NCBI GenBank assembly: GCA_023460255.1
Contig: JAEWQZ010000003.1
Coordinates: 1-5,313, forward strand
Source of the DNA: Actinomycetes bacterium
Lineage (GTDB): Bacteria; Actinomycetota; Actinomycetes; Actinomycetales; Cellulomonadaceae
Reading direction: 5' to 3'
DNA: 5,313 bases
The notes beneath the pieces are model-generated. The model saw only the letters and a program-made list of their open reading frames with translations. It had not been told where the DNA came from and did not search any database. This document shows, one piece after another, positions 1 through 5,201 of this stretch. A program made the translations under genes and the position numbers. Position 1 is the first letter of the stretch; the number at the start of each line of letters is the position of its first letter.

Positions 1-661
1 CGTCGGTGGCGTGCGGGCGGAGGCCGCCGCCGGGCTGCTGCGGGTCTGGGCGCACGCCGTGCGTACGGGGCGGCCCTTCGTGACGCTCAAGCTTGCCGCG
101 AGCCTCGACGGCCGTGTCGCGGCCTCCGACGGGAGCTCGCGCTGGATCACCTCGCCCGAGGCCCGGGCGCACGCCCACGCCCTGCGCGCCCAGGTCGACG
201 CCATCGCGGTCGGCACCGGGACCGTCACCGCCGACGACCCTGCGCTGACCGCCCGCGACGCGGACGGGCGGGACGCGGCGCACCAGCCGCTACGAGTGGT
301 CGTGGGGCGGCGGGACGTACCGTCCGACGCGCGTCTGCGCGGACCCGGCGGGGAGCTCGTGCAGGTCCGCAGCCACGACCCGGCCGACGTCGTCGGCCTC
401 TTGGCCGCGCGGGACGTCCGCCACCTGCTCGTGGAGGGCGGCCCGACGGTCTCGGCGGCGTTCCTGCGGGCCGGGCTCGTCGACGAGGTCGTCGCGTACG
501 TCGCGCCGGTGCTGCTCGGCGCGGGCCCGGCCGCGGTCGCCGACCTCGGGGTGACCGCCGTCGCGGACGGGCTCCGGCTGCGGGTGCGCACCGTCGAGCG
601 GGCCGGGCCGGACGTCGTCGTCGTCGCAGAGCCGGGCATGGGCCCGGGACAGGAGGAGTGA
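1..661 (+). CDS. ribD: RibD, bifunctional deaminase/reductase, C-terminal part (5' truncated by window edge)
   Basis: RibD deaminates and then reduces the pyrimidine product of GTP cyclohydrolase II in cytosolic riboflavin synthesis. Only the reductase domain (RibD_C, dihydrofolate-reductase-like, NADPH-using) is present. The frame is open from base 2, and the zinc deaminase domain must lie upstream. Visible family motifs are KLAASLDGR (89-115) followed by SRWITSPEAR, the nucleotide-binding stretch GTGTVTADDPALTAR (212-256), and LVEGGPT (428-448), followed by the usual C-terminal VDEVVAYVAPVLLG segment. A GTG at 11 could be read as a start, but the residues before and after it look like the normal linker between the two RibD domains, so I treat the gene as truncated. 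The stop TGA (659-661) shares one base with the ATG of ribE. A stand-alone RibD-like reductase is possible but less likely beside ribE, ribBA and ribH. Confidence 0.9.
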   Translation, partial: VGGVRAEAAAGLLRVWAHAVRTGRPFVTLKLAASLDGRVAASDGSSRWITSPEARAHAHALRAQVDAIAVGTGTVTADDPALTARDADGRDAAHQPLRVVVGRRDVPSDARLRGPGGELVQVRSHDPADVVGLLAARDVRHLLVEGGPTVSAAFLRAGLVDEVVAYVAPVLLGAGPAAVADLGVTAVADGLRLRVRTVERAGPDVVVVAEPGMGPGQEE

Positions 662-1290
662 TGTTCACCGGGATCGTCGAGGAGGTCGGCACCGTCGTCG
701 CCGTCGAGCGGGCGGGGGAGGACGCGCGGCTGTGGCTGCGCGGGCCGTTGGTCACCGACGGCACGCGCGTGGGTCACTCGATCGCCGTCGACGGGGTGTG
801 CCTGACCGTCACCGACGTCGCGGACGGCACGTTCGCCGTGGACGTGATGCCCGAGACGTTGCGGCGCAGCACGCTGGGCGGGAAGGTCGCGGGGGCGCCC
901 GTGAACCTCGAGCGTGCCGTGCCCGCCGGGGGCAGGCTCGACGGGCACATCGTGCAGGGGCACGTGGACGGGGTCGGCCGGATCGTCTCGCGCACGCCCG
1001 GGCCACGGTGGGACGACGTCGTGGTCGAGCTGCCCGCCGGGCTCGCCCGGTACGTGGCGGAGAAGGGCTCCGTGGCGGTCTCCGGGGTCTCGCTCACCGT
1101 CACCCACGTCACCGAGGCGTCCTTCGGGATCTCCCTCATCCCCACGACACTGGCTGGGACCACGCTGGGCACCCTCGGCGTGGGCGACCCGGTGAACCTC
1201 GAGGTCGACGTGATCGCCAAGTACGTCGAGCGGCTGCTCGCCGCCGACCGCACGGGCGGCGGGGCGGACGGCGCGGGGGAGGACACGTGA
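661..1290 (+). CDS. ribE: Riboflavin synthase (alpha subunit)
   Basis: This enzyme dismutates two 6,7-dimethyl-8-ribityllumazine molecules into riboflavin and the RibD-pathway pyrimidine, the last step of the pathway. The 209-residue length fits the family, and there are two tandem lumazine-binding barrels. Barrel 1 has the diagnostic N-terminus MFTGIVEEVG, GVCLTV (45-50, with Cys47 matching the active-site cysteine of E. coli), MPETLRRSTLG (63-73) and VNLERA. The join is RLDGHIVQGHVDGVG (92-106). Barrel 2 has GVSLTV (142-147, Ser144), IPTTLAGTTLG (160-170) and VNLEVDVIAKYVERLL (178-193, Asp183). I chose ATG 661 over the in-frame GTG 658 because family members begin MFTGIVEE and because GGAGG (652-656) lies four bases upstream. 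The last residues (about 198-209) are a glycine- and acid-rich tail. Its codons also carry the ribosome site for the next gene, whose GTG overlaps this stop. Confidence 0.97.
   Translation: MFTGIVEEVGTVVAVERAGEDARLWLRGPLVTDGTRVGHSIAVDGVCLTVTDVADGTFAVDVMPETLRRSTLGGKVAGAPVNLERAVPAGGRLDGHIVQGHVDGVGRIVSRTPGPRWDDVVVELPAGLARYVAEKGSVAVSGVSLTVTHVTEASFGISLIPTTLAGTTLGTLGVGDPVNLEVDVIAKYVERLLAADRTGGGADGAGEDT
1278..1282 (+). promoter_or_regulatory. Ribosome binding site that fixes the ribBA start
   Basis: GGAGG lies four bases before GTG 1287. The reading frame stays open far upstream, back through ribE, so this site decides the start, together with the GTGA overlap with the ribE stop and the family-like N-terminus that follows. 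The site lies inside the last ribE codons, as expected for coupled translation. Confidence 0.75.
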
Positions 1291-2558
1291 CCGAGCTGCG
1301 CCTGGGCACCGTCGAGGAGGCGCTGGAGGCCCTGGTGGCCGGGCGCCCGGTGATCGTCGCGGACTCGCCCGACCGCGAGGACGAGACCGACGTGATCCTC
1401 GCCGCGCAGTCGGCGACGACGGAGTGGGTCGGCTGGACGATCCGCCACTCGTCGGGCTACCTGTGCGCGCCGATGCCGGCCTCCCGCGCGGACGCCCTCG
1501 ACCTGCCCCTCATGGTGCCCACGAGCCAGGACCCGCGGCGCACCGCCTACACCGTGACCGTCGACGCCGCGGACGGCATCACCACCGGCATCTCCGCGGC
1601 CGACCGGGCGCGCACGCTGCGGGTGCTCGCCGACCCGGGCACGGGCCCGCACCACGTGATCCGGCCGGGCCACGTCCTGCCGCTGCGCGCCGTGCCGGGT
1701 GGAGTGCTGCACCGTGCGGGGCACACGGAGGCGGCGGTGGACCTGTGCCGGCTCGCCGGGCTCGAGCCGGTGGCCGGCATCGCGGAGCTCGTGCACGACG
1801 ACGGGTCGATGATGCGCCTGGCCGATGCCGCCCGGCTCGCCGCGGCGGAGGGCCTCGTCGTCCTCACCATCGCGGACCTGGCTGCGTGGCGCCGGGCCCA
1901 CGGGGACGGGCCCGGCGTCGGGCAGGCACCGGCCCCGGAGCGCCGTGTCGTCCGCACGGGCACGGCGAGCCTGCCCACGCGGCACGGCCGGTTCACGGTG
2001 CACGGGTACCGCGACCTGCGGACCGGCTCGGGGCACGCTGCGCTCGTCGCGGAGGAGCCCACCGCGGCCCGGGACGTGCCGGTCGTCCGCGTGCACTCCG
2101 AGTGCCTCACCGGTGACGCGTTCGGCTCCCTGCGCTGCGACTGCGGACCCCAGCTCGACGCGGCCCTCGCCCGCGCCGCGGCGGAGGGTGGCGCCGTCGT
2201 GTACCTGCGGGGTCACGAGGGCCGCGGGATCGGGCTGCTGCACAAGATCTCGGCGTACGCGCTGCAGGACGCCGGGCGGAACACCGTGCAGGCGAACCTC
2301 GACCTGGGTCTGCCGGCCGACCGGCGCGAGTACGGGGCCGCGGCCGCGATCCTCAGCGATCTCGGCTTCGCTCGGGTCCGCCTCCTGACGAACAACCCCG
2401 CCAAGGTCACGGGCCTCGAGGCGCACGGGATCGTCGTCGCGGAGGTCCTCGCGCACGAGGTGGGGCGCACCGCCGAGAACCTGGAGTACCTGCGCACCAA
2501 GGCGCGGGAGATGGGGCACCTGCTGAGCCCCGAGACGTTGCGGGAGGAGGCCCGATGA
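1287..2558 (+). CDS. ribBA: RibBA, fused DHBP synthase and GTP cyclohydrolase II
   Basis: This 423-residue fusion supplies both riboflavin precursors. Residues about 1-205 are DHBP synthase (ribulose 5-phosphate to 3,4-dihydroxy-2-butanone 4-phosphate plus formate). Motifs are DREDETD (29-35), TIRHSSGYLC (51-60), GITTGISAADR (98-108), RPGHVLPLRA (126-135), GHTEAAVDL (145-153, His146 as probable metal ligand) and ELVHDDGSMM (167-176). Residues about 221-423 are GTP cyclohydrolase II: the zinc cysteines Cys273, Cys284 and Cys286 in ECLTGDAFGSLRCDCG, then RGHEGRGIGLLHK (308-320), ADRREYG (344-350) and RLLTNNPAK (365-373). The start is GTG, overlapping the ribE stop as GTGA; the end overlaps ribH as ATGA. 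One oddity: the acidic loop of the RibB half reads DSPDREDETD where DDEDRENEGD is the usual sequence, so E. coli Glu35 aligns with Pro28 and Gly41 with Thr34. The other acidic residues and both domains otherwise look intact, so I expect a bifunctional enzyme but cannot prove that the RibB half is active. Confidence 0.95.
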   Translation: MTELRLGTVEEALEALVAGRPVIVADSPDREDETDVILAAQSATTEWVGWTIRHSSGYLCAPMPASRADALDLPLMVPTSQDPRRTAYTVTVDAADGITTGISAADRARTLRVLADPGTGPHHVIRPGHVLPLRAVPGGVLHRAGHTEAAVDLCRLAGLEPVAGIAELVHDDGSMMRLADAARLAAAEGLVVLTIADLAAWRRAHGDGPGVGQAPAPERRVVRTGTASLPTRHGRFTVHGYRDLRTGSGHAALVAEEPTAARDVPVVRVHSECLTGDAFGSLRCDCGPQLDAALARAAAEGGAVVYLRGHEGRGIGLLHKISAYALQDAGRNTVQANLDLGLPADRREYGAAAAILSDLGFARVRLLTNNPAKVTGLEAHGIVVAEVLAHEVGRTAENLEYLRTKAREMGHLLSPETLREEAR

Positions 2559-3025
2559 GCGGGCACGGAGCACCCACGCTGGCCGTCGACGGGAGCGGGT
2601 TGGTGGTCGCGGTCGTCGCGGCGAGCTGGCACGAGGTCGTCATGGCGGGGCTCGTCGCCGGGGCGGAGCGCGCCCTGGACGCCGCGGGCGTCACCAAGCG
2701 TCTGCTCGTCCGCGTACCCGGGTCGTTCGAGCTGCCCGTGGCGGCGGCGCGGCTCGCGCCGCGGGTGGACGCGGTGGTGGCCCTCGGGGTGGTGATCCGC
2801 GGCGGGACGCCGCACTTCGAGTACGTGTGCCAGGCGGCGACGACGGGGCTGACCGAGGTGTCCGTGCACCACCGCATCCCGGTCGGTTTCGGTGTGCTGA
2901 CCTGCGACGACGAGGCGCAGGCGCTCGACCGGGCAGGCCTGCCGGGCTCGTCGGAGGACAAGGGCGCCGAGGCTGCGACGGCAGCCGTCGCCACGGCGCT
3001 GGCGCTGCGGGACATGCCGCGCTGA
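2555..3025 (+). CDS. ribH: 6,7-dimethyl-8-ribityllumazine synthase (riboflavin synthase beta subunit)
   Basis: RibH condenses the RibB product with 5-amino-6-ribitylamino-uracil to give the lumazine that RibE uses. The family forms pentamers or 60-subunit capsids. The 156-residue length is normal. Visible motifs are SWHEVV (24-29, substrate-ring contact region), RVPGSFELP (53-61), GVVIRGGTPHFEYVC (78-92, phosphate-binding RGGT-type loop with His87 as probable general acid/base), PVGFGVLTCDDEAQALDRAG (109-128) and the EDKG turn (134-137) before the final helix. The ATG overlaps the ribBA stop as ATGA (2555-2558), and GGAGG (2546-2550) is four bases upstream, so translation is probably coupled. 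It appears to be the last gene of the rib operon, because a 68-base gap with its own promoter-like site follows. Nothing unusual is seen in the protein. Confidence 0.97.
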   Translation: MSGHGAPTLAVDGSGLVVAVVAASWHEVVMAGLVAGAERALDAAGVTKRLLVRVPGSFELPVAAARLAPRVDAVVALGVVIRGGTPHFEYVCQAATTGLTEVSVHHRIPVGFGVLTCDDEAQALDRAGLPGSSEDKGAEAATAAVATALALRDMPR

Positions 3026-3052
3026 GCCGCCGGCCGGCGTCGTCCACGGGAC

Positions 3053-3077
3053 GGCCCGGCCTGCGGGCGCCCGGGCC
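3053..3077 (+). terminator. Possible stem-loop after ribH
   Basis: GGCCCGG (3053-3059) can pair perfectly with CCGGGCC (3071-3077) around an 11-base loop. It falls between the ribH stop and the hisE start, where the rib transcript could end. No T-run follows, only TCTAGGCTT, and such GC palindromes are frequent by chance in this DNA. A weaker hairpin, CGTCC/GGACG, lies at 3041-3053. The stem ends three bases before the proposed hisE -10 box. Confidence 0.3.
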
Positions 3078-3079
3078 TC

Positions 3080-3085
3080 TAGGCT
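3080..3085 (+). promoter_or_regulatory. Candidate -10 box for a leaderless hisE transcript
   Basis: TAGGCT fits the actinobacterial housekeeping -10 pattern TANNNT. Its end lies eight bases before GTG 3094, so a start point about seven bases downstream would fall at 3092-3094, on or next to the start codon. No purine-rich ribosome site lies in the 30 bases before the GTG, which supports a leaderless mRNA. I see no convincing -35 hexamer, which is common in these bacteria. The position is predicted, not measured. Confidence 0.55.
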
Positions 3086-3093
3086 TGGCGCCC

Positions 3094-3357
3094 GTGAAGA
3101 CCTTCGACTCCCTCTTCGACGAGCTCACCGAGAAGGCCCGTACGCGGCCGGCCGGGTCGGGCACCGTGGCGGCGCTCGAGGCCGGCGTGCACGCGATCGG
3201 CAAGAAGATCGTGGAGGAGGCGGCCGAGGTCTGGATGGCCGCCGAGCACGAGTCCGACGAGCGGGCGGCCGAGGAGATCTCCCAGCTGCTCTACCACCTC
3301 CAGGTGCTCATGGTCGCGCGTGGCCTGAGCCTCGAGGACGTCTACCGGCACCTGTAG
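3094..3357 (+). CDS. hisE: Phosphoribosyl-ATP pyrophosphatase
   Basis: HisE hydrolyses phosphoribosyl-ATP to phosphoribosyl-AMP plus pyrophosphate, the second step of histidine synthesis, in the cytosol. It is an all-alpha enzyme of the MazG-like group. The 87 residues match the stand-alone actinobacterial form, not fused to HisI. Visible motifs are TFDSLFDELTEKARTRPAGS (3-22), the metal-binding helix KKIVEEAAEVWMAAEHE (37-53, with Glu41, Glu42 and Glu45 placed as expected), and EEISQLLYHLQVLM (60-73), which carries the second half of the site. The start is GTG 3094, where the protein matches the family N-terminus (VKTFDSLF). The frame is open further upstream, but that would overlap ribH and add sequence unlike the family. 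There is no Shine-Dalgarno sequence, and a TAGGCT box lies just upstream, so it is probably translated from a leaderless message that may continue into hisG, 74 bases downstream. Confidence 0.96.
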   Translation: MKTFDSLFDELTEKARTRPAGSGTVAALEAGVHAIGKKIVEEAAEVWMAAEHESDERAAEEISQLLYHLQVLMVARGLSLEDVYRHL

Positions 3358-3431
3358 GCCCTTGTCGGCGCCCTGCAGCCCCGCACGGCACCCGCGCACC
3401 GTCCCTGCCACCCCGTCGAGACCGAGGATCC

Positions 3432-4280
3432 ATGCTCCGCATCGCCGTCCCCAACAAGGGCTCGCTGTCCGAGCCCGCCGTCGAGATGCTCCGGGAGGCC
3501 GGCTACCGCCAGCGGCACGACCCGCGCGTCCTCGTCCTCGTGGACCCCGAGAACGACATCGAGTTCTTCTTCCTGCGCCCGCGGGACATCGCGGTCTACG
3601 TCGGTGCGGGCACCGTGGACGCGGGCGTCACCGGGCGCGACCTGCTCCTGGACTCCGGAGCCGACGCGGTGGAGCACATGCCGCTGGGCTTCGGCGGCTC
3701 GACGTTCCGGTTCGCGGCGCCCGCCGACCGGATCCGCGACCTCGCCGACGTCGCGGGCCGACGCGTCGCGACGTCGTACCCGGTCCTGGTGGACGGCTAC
3801 CTGCGTGAACGGGGAATCGAGGCCGAGGTGATCCGGCTGGACGGGGCCGTCGAGTCGGCGGTCCAGCTCGGCGTCGCCGAGGTCGTGGCGGACGTGGTCT
3901 CGACGGGGACGACGTTGCGCGGGGCCGGGCTGAGCGTCTTCGGCGACCCGATCCTGGAGTCCGAGGCCGTGCTGATCCGCCCGCGCGCGCAGGCGGAGGT
4001 GCCCGCCGGACTGGAGGTCCTGACGCGGCGGCTCCAGGGGGTGCTCGTGGCCCGCCAGTACGTGCTCATGGACTACGACGTCCCGACGGCGCTCGTCGAG
4101 CAGGCGGTGGCGATCACCCCGGGCCTGGAGTCGCCGACGGTCTCGCCGCTGCACAACCCCGGGTGGTCCGCGGTGCGGGCCATGGTGCGCCGCGACCTCA
4201 CCAACCAGGTCATGGACGCGTTGTACGACCTGGGCGCGCGCGCGATCCTGGTGACCTCGATCCACGCCTGCCGCCTCTAG
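3432..4280 (+). CDS. hisG: ATP phosphoribosyltransferase, long form
   Basis: HisG joins ATP and PRPP to make phosphoribosyl-ATP, the committed step of histidine synthesis. At 282 residues it is the long form, which carries its own regulatory domain and does not need HisZ. The catalytic part (about 1-205) shows MLRIAVPNKGSLSEPAVEML at the N-terminus, GVTGRDLLLD (65-74) and the PRPP loop ADVVSTGTTLRGAGL (153-167). The C-terminal ACT-like domain (about 206-282) includes RQYVLMDYDVP (208-218), SPLHNPGWSAVRAMV (238-252) and the terminal VTSIHACRL. In this family that domain binds histidine for feedback inhibition. ATG 3432 matches the family start; GAGGA (3424-3428) is a weak, close ribosome site. 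The 74-base gap after hisE is C-rich. I see no promoter box, leader peptide or strong hairpin in it, so co-transcription with hisE is the simplest reading. HisE acts directly on its product. Confidence 0.97.
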   Translation: MLRIAVPNKGSLSEPAVEMLREAGYRQRHDPRVLVLVDPENDIEFFFLRPRDIAVYVGAGTVDAGVTGRDLLLDSGADAVEHMPLGFGGSTFRFAAPADRIRDLADVAGRRVATSYPVLVDGYLRERGIEAEVIRLDGAVESAVQLGVAEVVADVVSTGTTLRGAGLSVFGDPILESEAVLIRPRAQAEVPAGLEVLTRRLQGVLVARQYVLMDYDVPTALVEQAVAITPGLESPTVSPLHNPGWSAVRAMVRRDLTNQVMDALYDLGARAILVTSIHACRL

Positions 4281-4289
4281 GCGCGGCCC

Positions 4290-4314
4290 AGGAGCGACGA
4301 TGACGCAGCGATGA
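4290..4314 (+). promoter_or_regulatory. Ribosome site with a four-codon mini-ORF overlapping the PH-gene start
   Basis: AGGAG (4290-4294) is five bases before an ATG at 4300 that encodes only Met-Thr-Gln-Arg and stops at TGA 4312-4314. That stop overlaps the ATG of the next gene (4311) in the pattern ATGA. The ribosome site is ideally spaced for the mini-ORF and 16 bases from the longer gene, so ribosomes may translate the mini-ORF and restart. This is inferred from spacing; direct initiation at 4311 is also possible. Confidence 0.4.
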
Positions 4315-4778
4315 CCGGCACGCCCGGCGACGACCCGCTGCTGCGCCCGTTCCGGCCGCGCGCCGCGCGCCTCGTGAGCATCCCGCTCGGGGCCGCGGCC
4401 CTCGTGCTGATGGTCGGCATCGGCGTCGCGCTCCCGCGCATCACTGGCACCCCGGTGGGCCTGGGCGACCGCGCGGGCTTCGTCGCCGTCGGCGTCGGCA
4501 TCGCGTGGTTCCTCGCGCTCGAGGCGGGCGTGCGGGCCGACGTCGACCCCGACGGCCTCACCGTCCGCAACCTCCTGCGCACCCGGCGCCTGACCTGGCC
4601 GGAGATCGTCTCCGTGCGGTTCGGCCCGGACCGGCCCTGGGTGCAGCTGGACCTCGCCGACGGCGGCACCCTCGCCGTGATGGCCGTGCAGCGCGCCGAC
4701 GGCGCCCGCGCCCGCGGGGAGGCCCGGCGCCTGGCCACCCTCGTCGCGCGGTTCTCCGCGACCGAGCGGGACGACTGA
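4311..4778 (+). CDS. Membrane protein with bacterial PH-like domain (bPH_6 type)
   Basis: This is a 155-residue protein of unknown role. A short basic N-terminus (LRPFRPRAAR, 11-20) precedes two hydrophobic helices, about 21-42 and 55-73, separated by a short loop. A soluble domain (about 75-148) follows, with the pattern VDPDGLTVRNLLRTRRLTWPE and then VSVRFGPDRPWVQLDL. That order of segments is typical of actinobacterial bPH_6 proteins (relatives of the mycobacterial Cfp6 antigen), where an alternating beta sheet and final helix form a PH-like fold. By the positive-inside rule the domain probably faces the cytoplasm. A small membrane protein next to hisG is a recurrent arrangement in Actinobacteria, but no link to histidine synthesis is known to me. 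It starts 30 bases after the hisG stop; ATG 4311 is the first in-frame start, and its own ribosome site is poorly spaced. The family call rests on pattern and context, not a search. Confidence 0.82.
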   Translation: MTGTPGDDPLLRPFRPRAARLVSIPLGAAALVLMVGIGVALPRITGTPVGLGDRAGFVAVGVGIAWFLALEAGVRADVDPDGLTVRNLLRTRRLTWPEIVSVRFGPDRPWVQLDLADGGTLAVMAVQRADGARARGEARRLATLVARFSATERDD

Positions 4779-4788
4779 GGCAGCGGCC

Positions 4789-5160
4789 GTGACCGACGTC
4801 CCGCCGACGCCCGAGGAGCTCTTCGGGGGCGAGCCCGTCGCGACGACGACCTGGGCGGCCGTCCACGCGGCGGTGTCGGCCTTCGGCCCCGTGGAGGTGC
4901 GCGTCTCGCGAGGCCAGGTGGCGCTCAGGCGACGCCGGGGGTTCGCGTACCTCTGGGCCCCGGGCACGTACCTGCGCGGGCGCGGCGCCCCCGTGGTCGT
5001 CTCGGTCGCGCTCGGCCGCGAGGACCCCTCGCCGCGCTGGAAGGAGGTGGTGCGGCCGAGCCGCCGGCACTGGATGCACCACCTGGAGGTGACGGACCCG
5101 GCACAGGTGGACGACGAGGTCGTCGCGTGGCTCCGCGAGGCGTGGGAGCGCGCCGGCTGA
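4789..5160 (+). CDS. DUF5655-like small cytosolic protein
   Basis: This is a 123-residue protein with no signal peptide or membrane segment. After a proline-rich start and a helix (TWAAVHAAVSAFG, 21-33), it shows VEVRVSRGQVALRRRRGFAYLW (35-56), GTYLRG (59-64), VVVSVALGREDPSPRWKEVV (69-88) and HWMHHLEVTDPAQVDDEVVAWLREAW (94-119). The middle and end match what I recall of the DUF5655 family, whose function is unknown. The basic patch RRRR (47-50) and the RWKEVV and HHLE motifs are the most conserved-looking parts and could form a ligand or nucleic-acid site, which is speculation. The GTG start lies 10 bases after the stop of the PH gene, with GAGG (4777-4780) eight bases upstream, so the two are probably co-transcribed. 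It ends 12 bases before the stop of a convergent gene. Confidence 0.8.
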   Translation: MTDVPPTPEELFGGEPVATTTWAAVHAAVSAFGPVEVRVSRGQVALRRRRGFAYLWAPGTYLRGRGAPVVVSVALGREDPSPRWKEVVRPSRRHWMHHLEVTDPAQVDDEVVAWLREAWERAG

Positions 5161-5177
5161 GCCCGCCGGGGGTCAGC
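5156..5177. terminator. Hairpin joining the two convergent stop codons
   Basis: GCTGA (5156-5160) pairs with TCAGC (5173-5177). With one bulged base the stem can continue as CCC (5162-5164) with GGG (5170-5172). The + strand stop TGA and the complement of the - strand stop sit opposite each other in the stem. No T-run is present in either direction, so efficiency as a terminator is uncertain. Confidence 0.3.
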
Positions 5178-5201
5178 GCAGCGCCTCCGCGTGGACCCCC
5201 G
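5167..5201 (+). terminator. Candidate terminator hairpin for the hisG-PH-DUF5655 transcript
   Basis: CGGGGGTC (5167-5174) is perfectly complementary to GACCCCCG (5194-5201), giving an eight-pair, very GC-rich stem with a 19-base loop. An inner GCG/CGC pairing (5176-5178 with 5188-5190) is possible. It begins seven bases after the stop at 5160, as a factor-independent terminator would, but lacks a T-run, as is common in Actinobacteria. It lies inside the 3' end of the convergent gene and shares its G-run with the hairpin at 5156-5177, so only one can form at a time. Confidence 0.4.

Noticed and set aside
608..627. Short run of repeated GTC triplets near the end of ribD
   Set aside because: It encodes a run of valines in the last strand of the reductase domain and is ordinary for GC-rich coding DNA.
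658..660. GTG as an alternative ribE start
   Set aside because: It adds one residue before the diagnostic MFTGIVEE and leaves only one base between the ribosome site and the start codon.
1..660. FMN riboswitch, often found ahead of riboflavin operons
   Set aside because: The operon start is outside the window and no such structure can lie inside the ribD coding sequence seen here.
732..1286. In-frame upstream extension of ribBA
   Set aside because: The extension is Arg-rich shadow of ribE; family N-termini begin near GTG 1287, which has a ribosome site and a GTGA overlap.
774..2573. A 599-codon open frame on the - strand, antisense to most of ribE, all of ribBA and the start of ribH
   Set aside because: It lacks any recognisable domain, is rich in Arg, Pro and Gly as expected for antisense shadows in GC-rich DNA, and lies opposite clearly identified enzymes.
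2827..3093. In-frame upstream extension of hisE into ribH
   Set aside because: It would overlap ribH by about 200 bases with non-family sequence; HisE proteins begin at the residues encoded from 3094.
3358..3431. Possible histidine leader peptide or attenuator between hisE and hisG
   Set aside because: There is no ATG or GTG leading a short frame with a histidine run, and no strong stem with a T-run; only a C-rich spacer is visible.
3342..4967. A 541-codon open frame on the - strand, opposite hisG and the PH gene
   Set aside because: Composition is Arg/Ala/His/Asp-rich and repetitive with no family motif. The + strand genes have strong family matches, so this is a third-position GC artefact.
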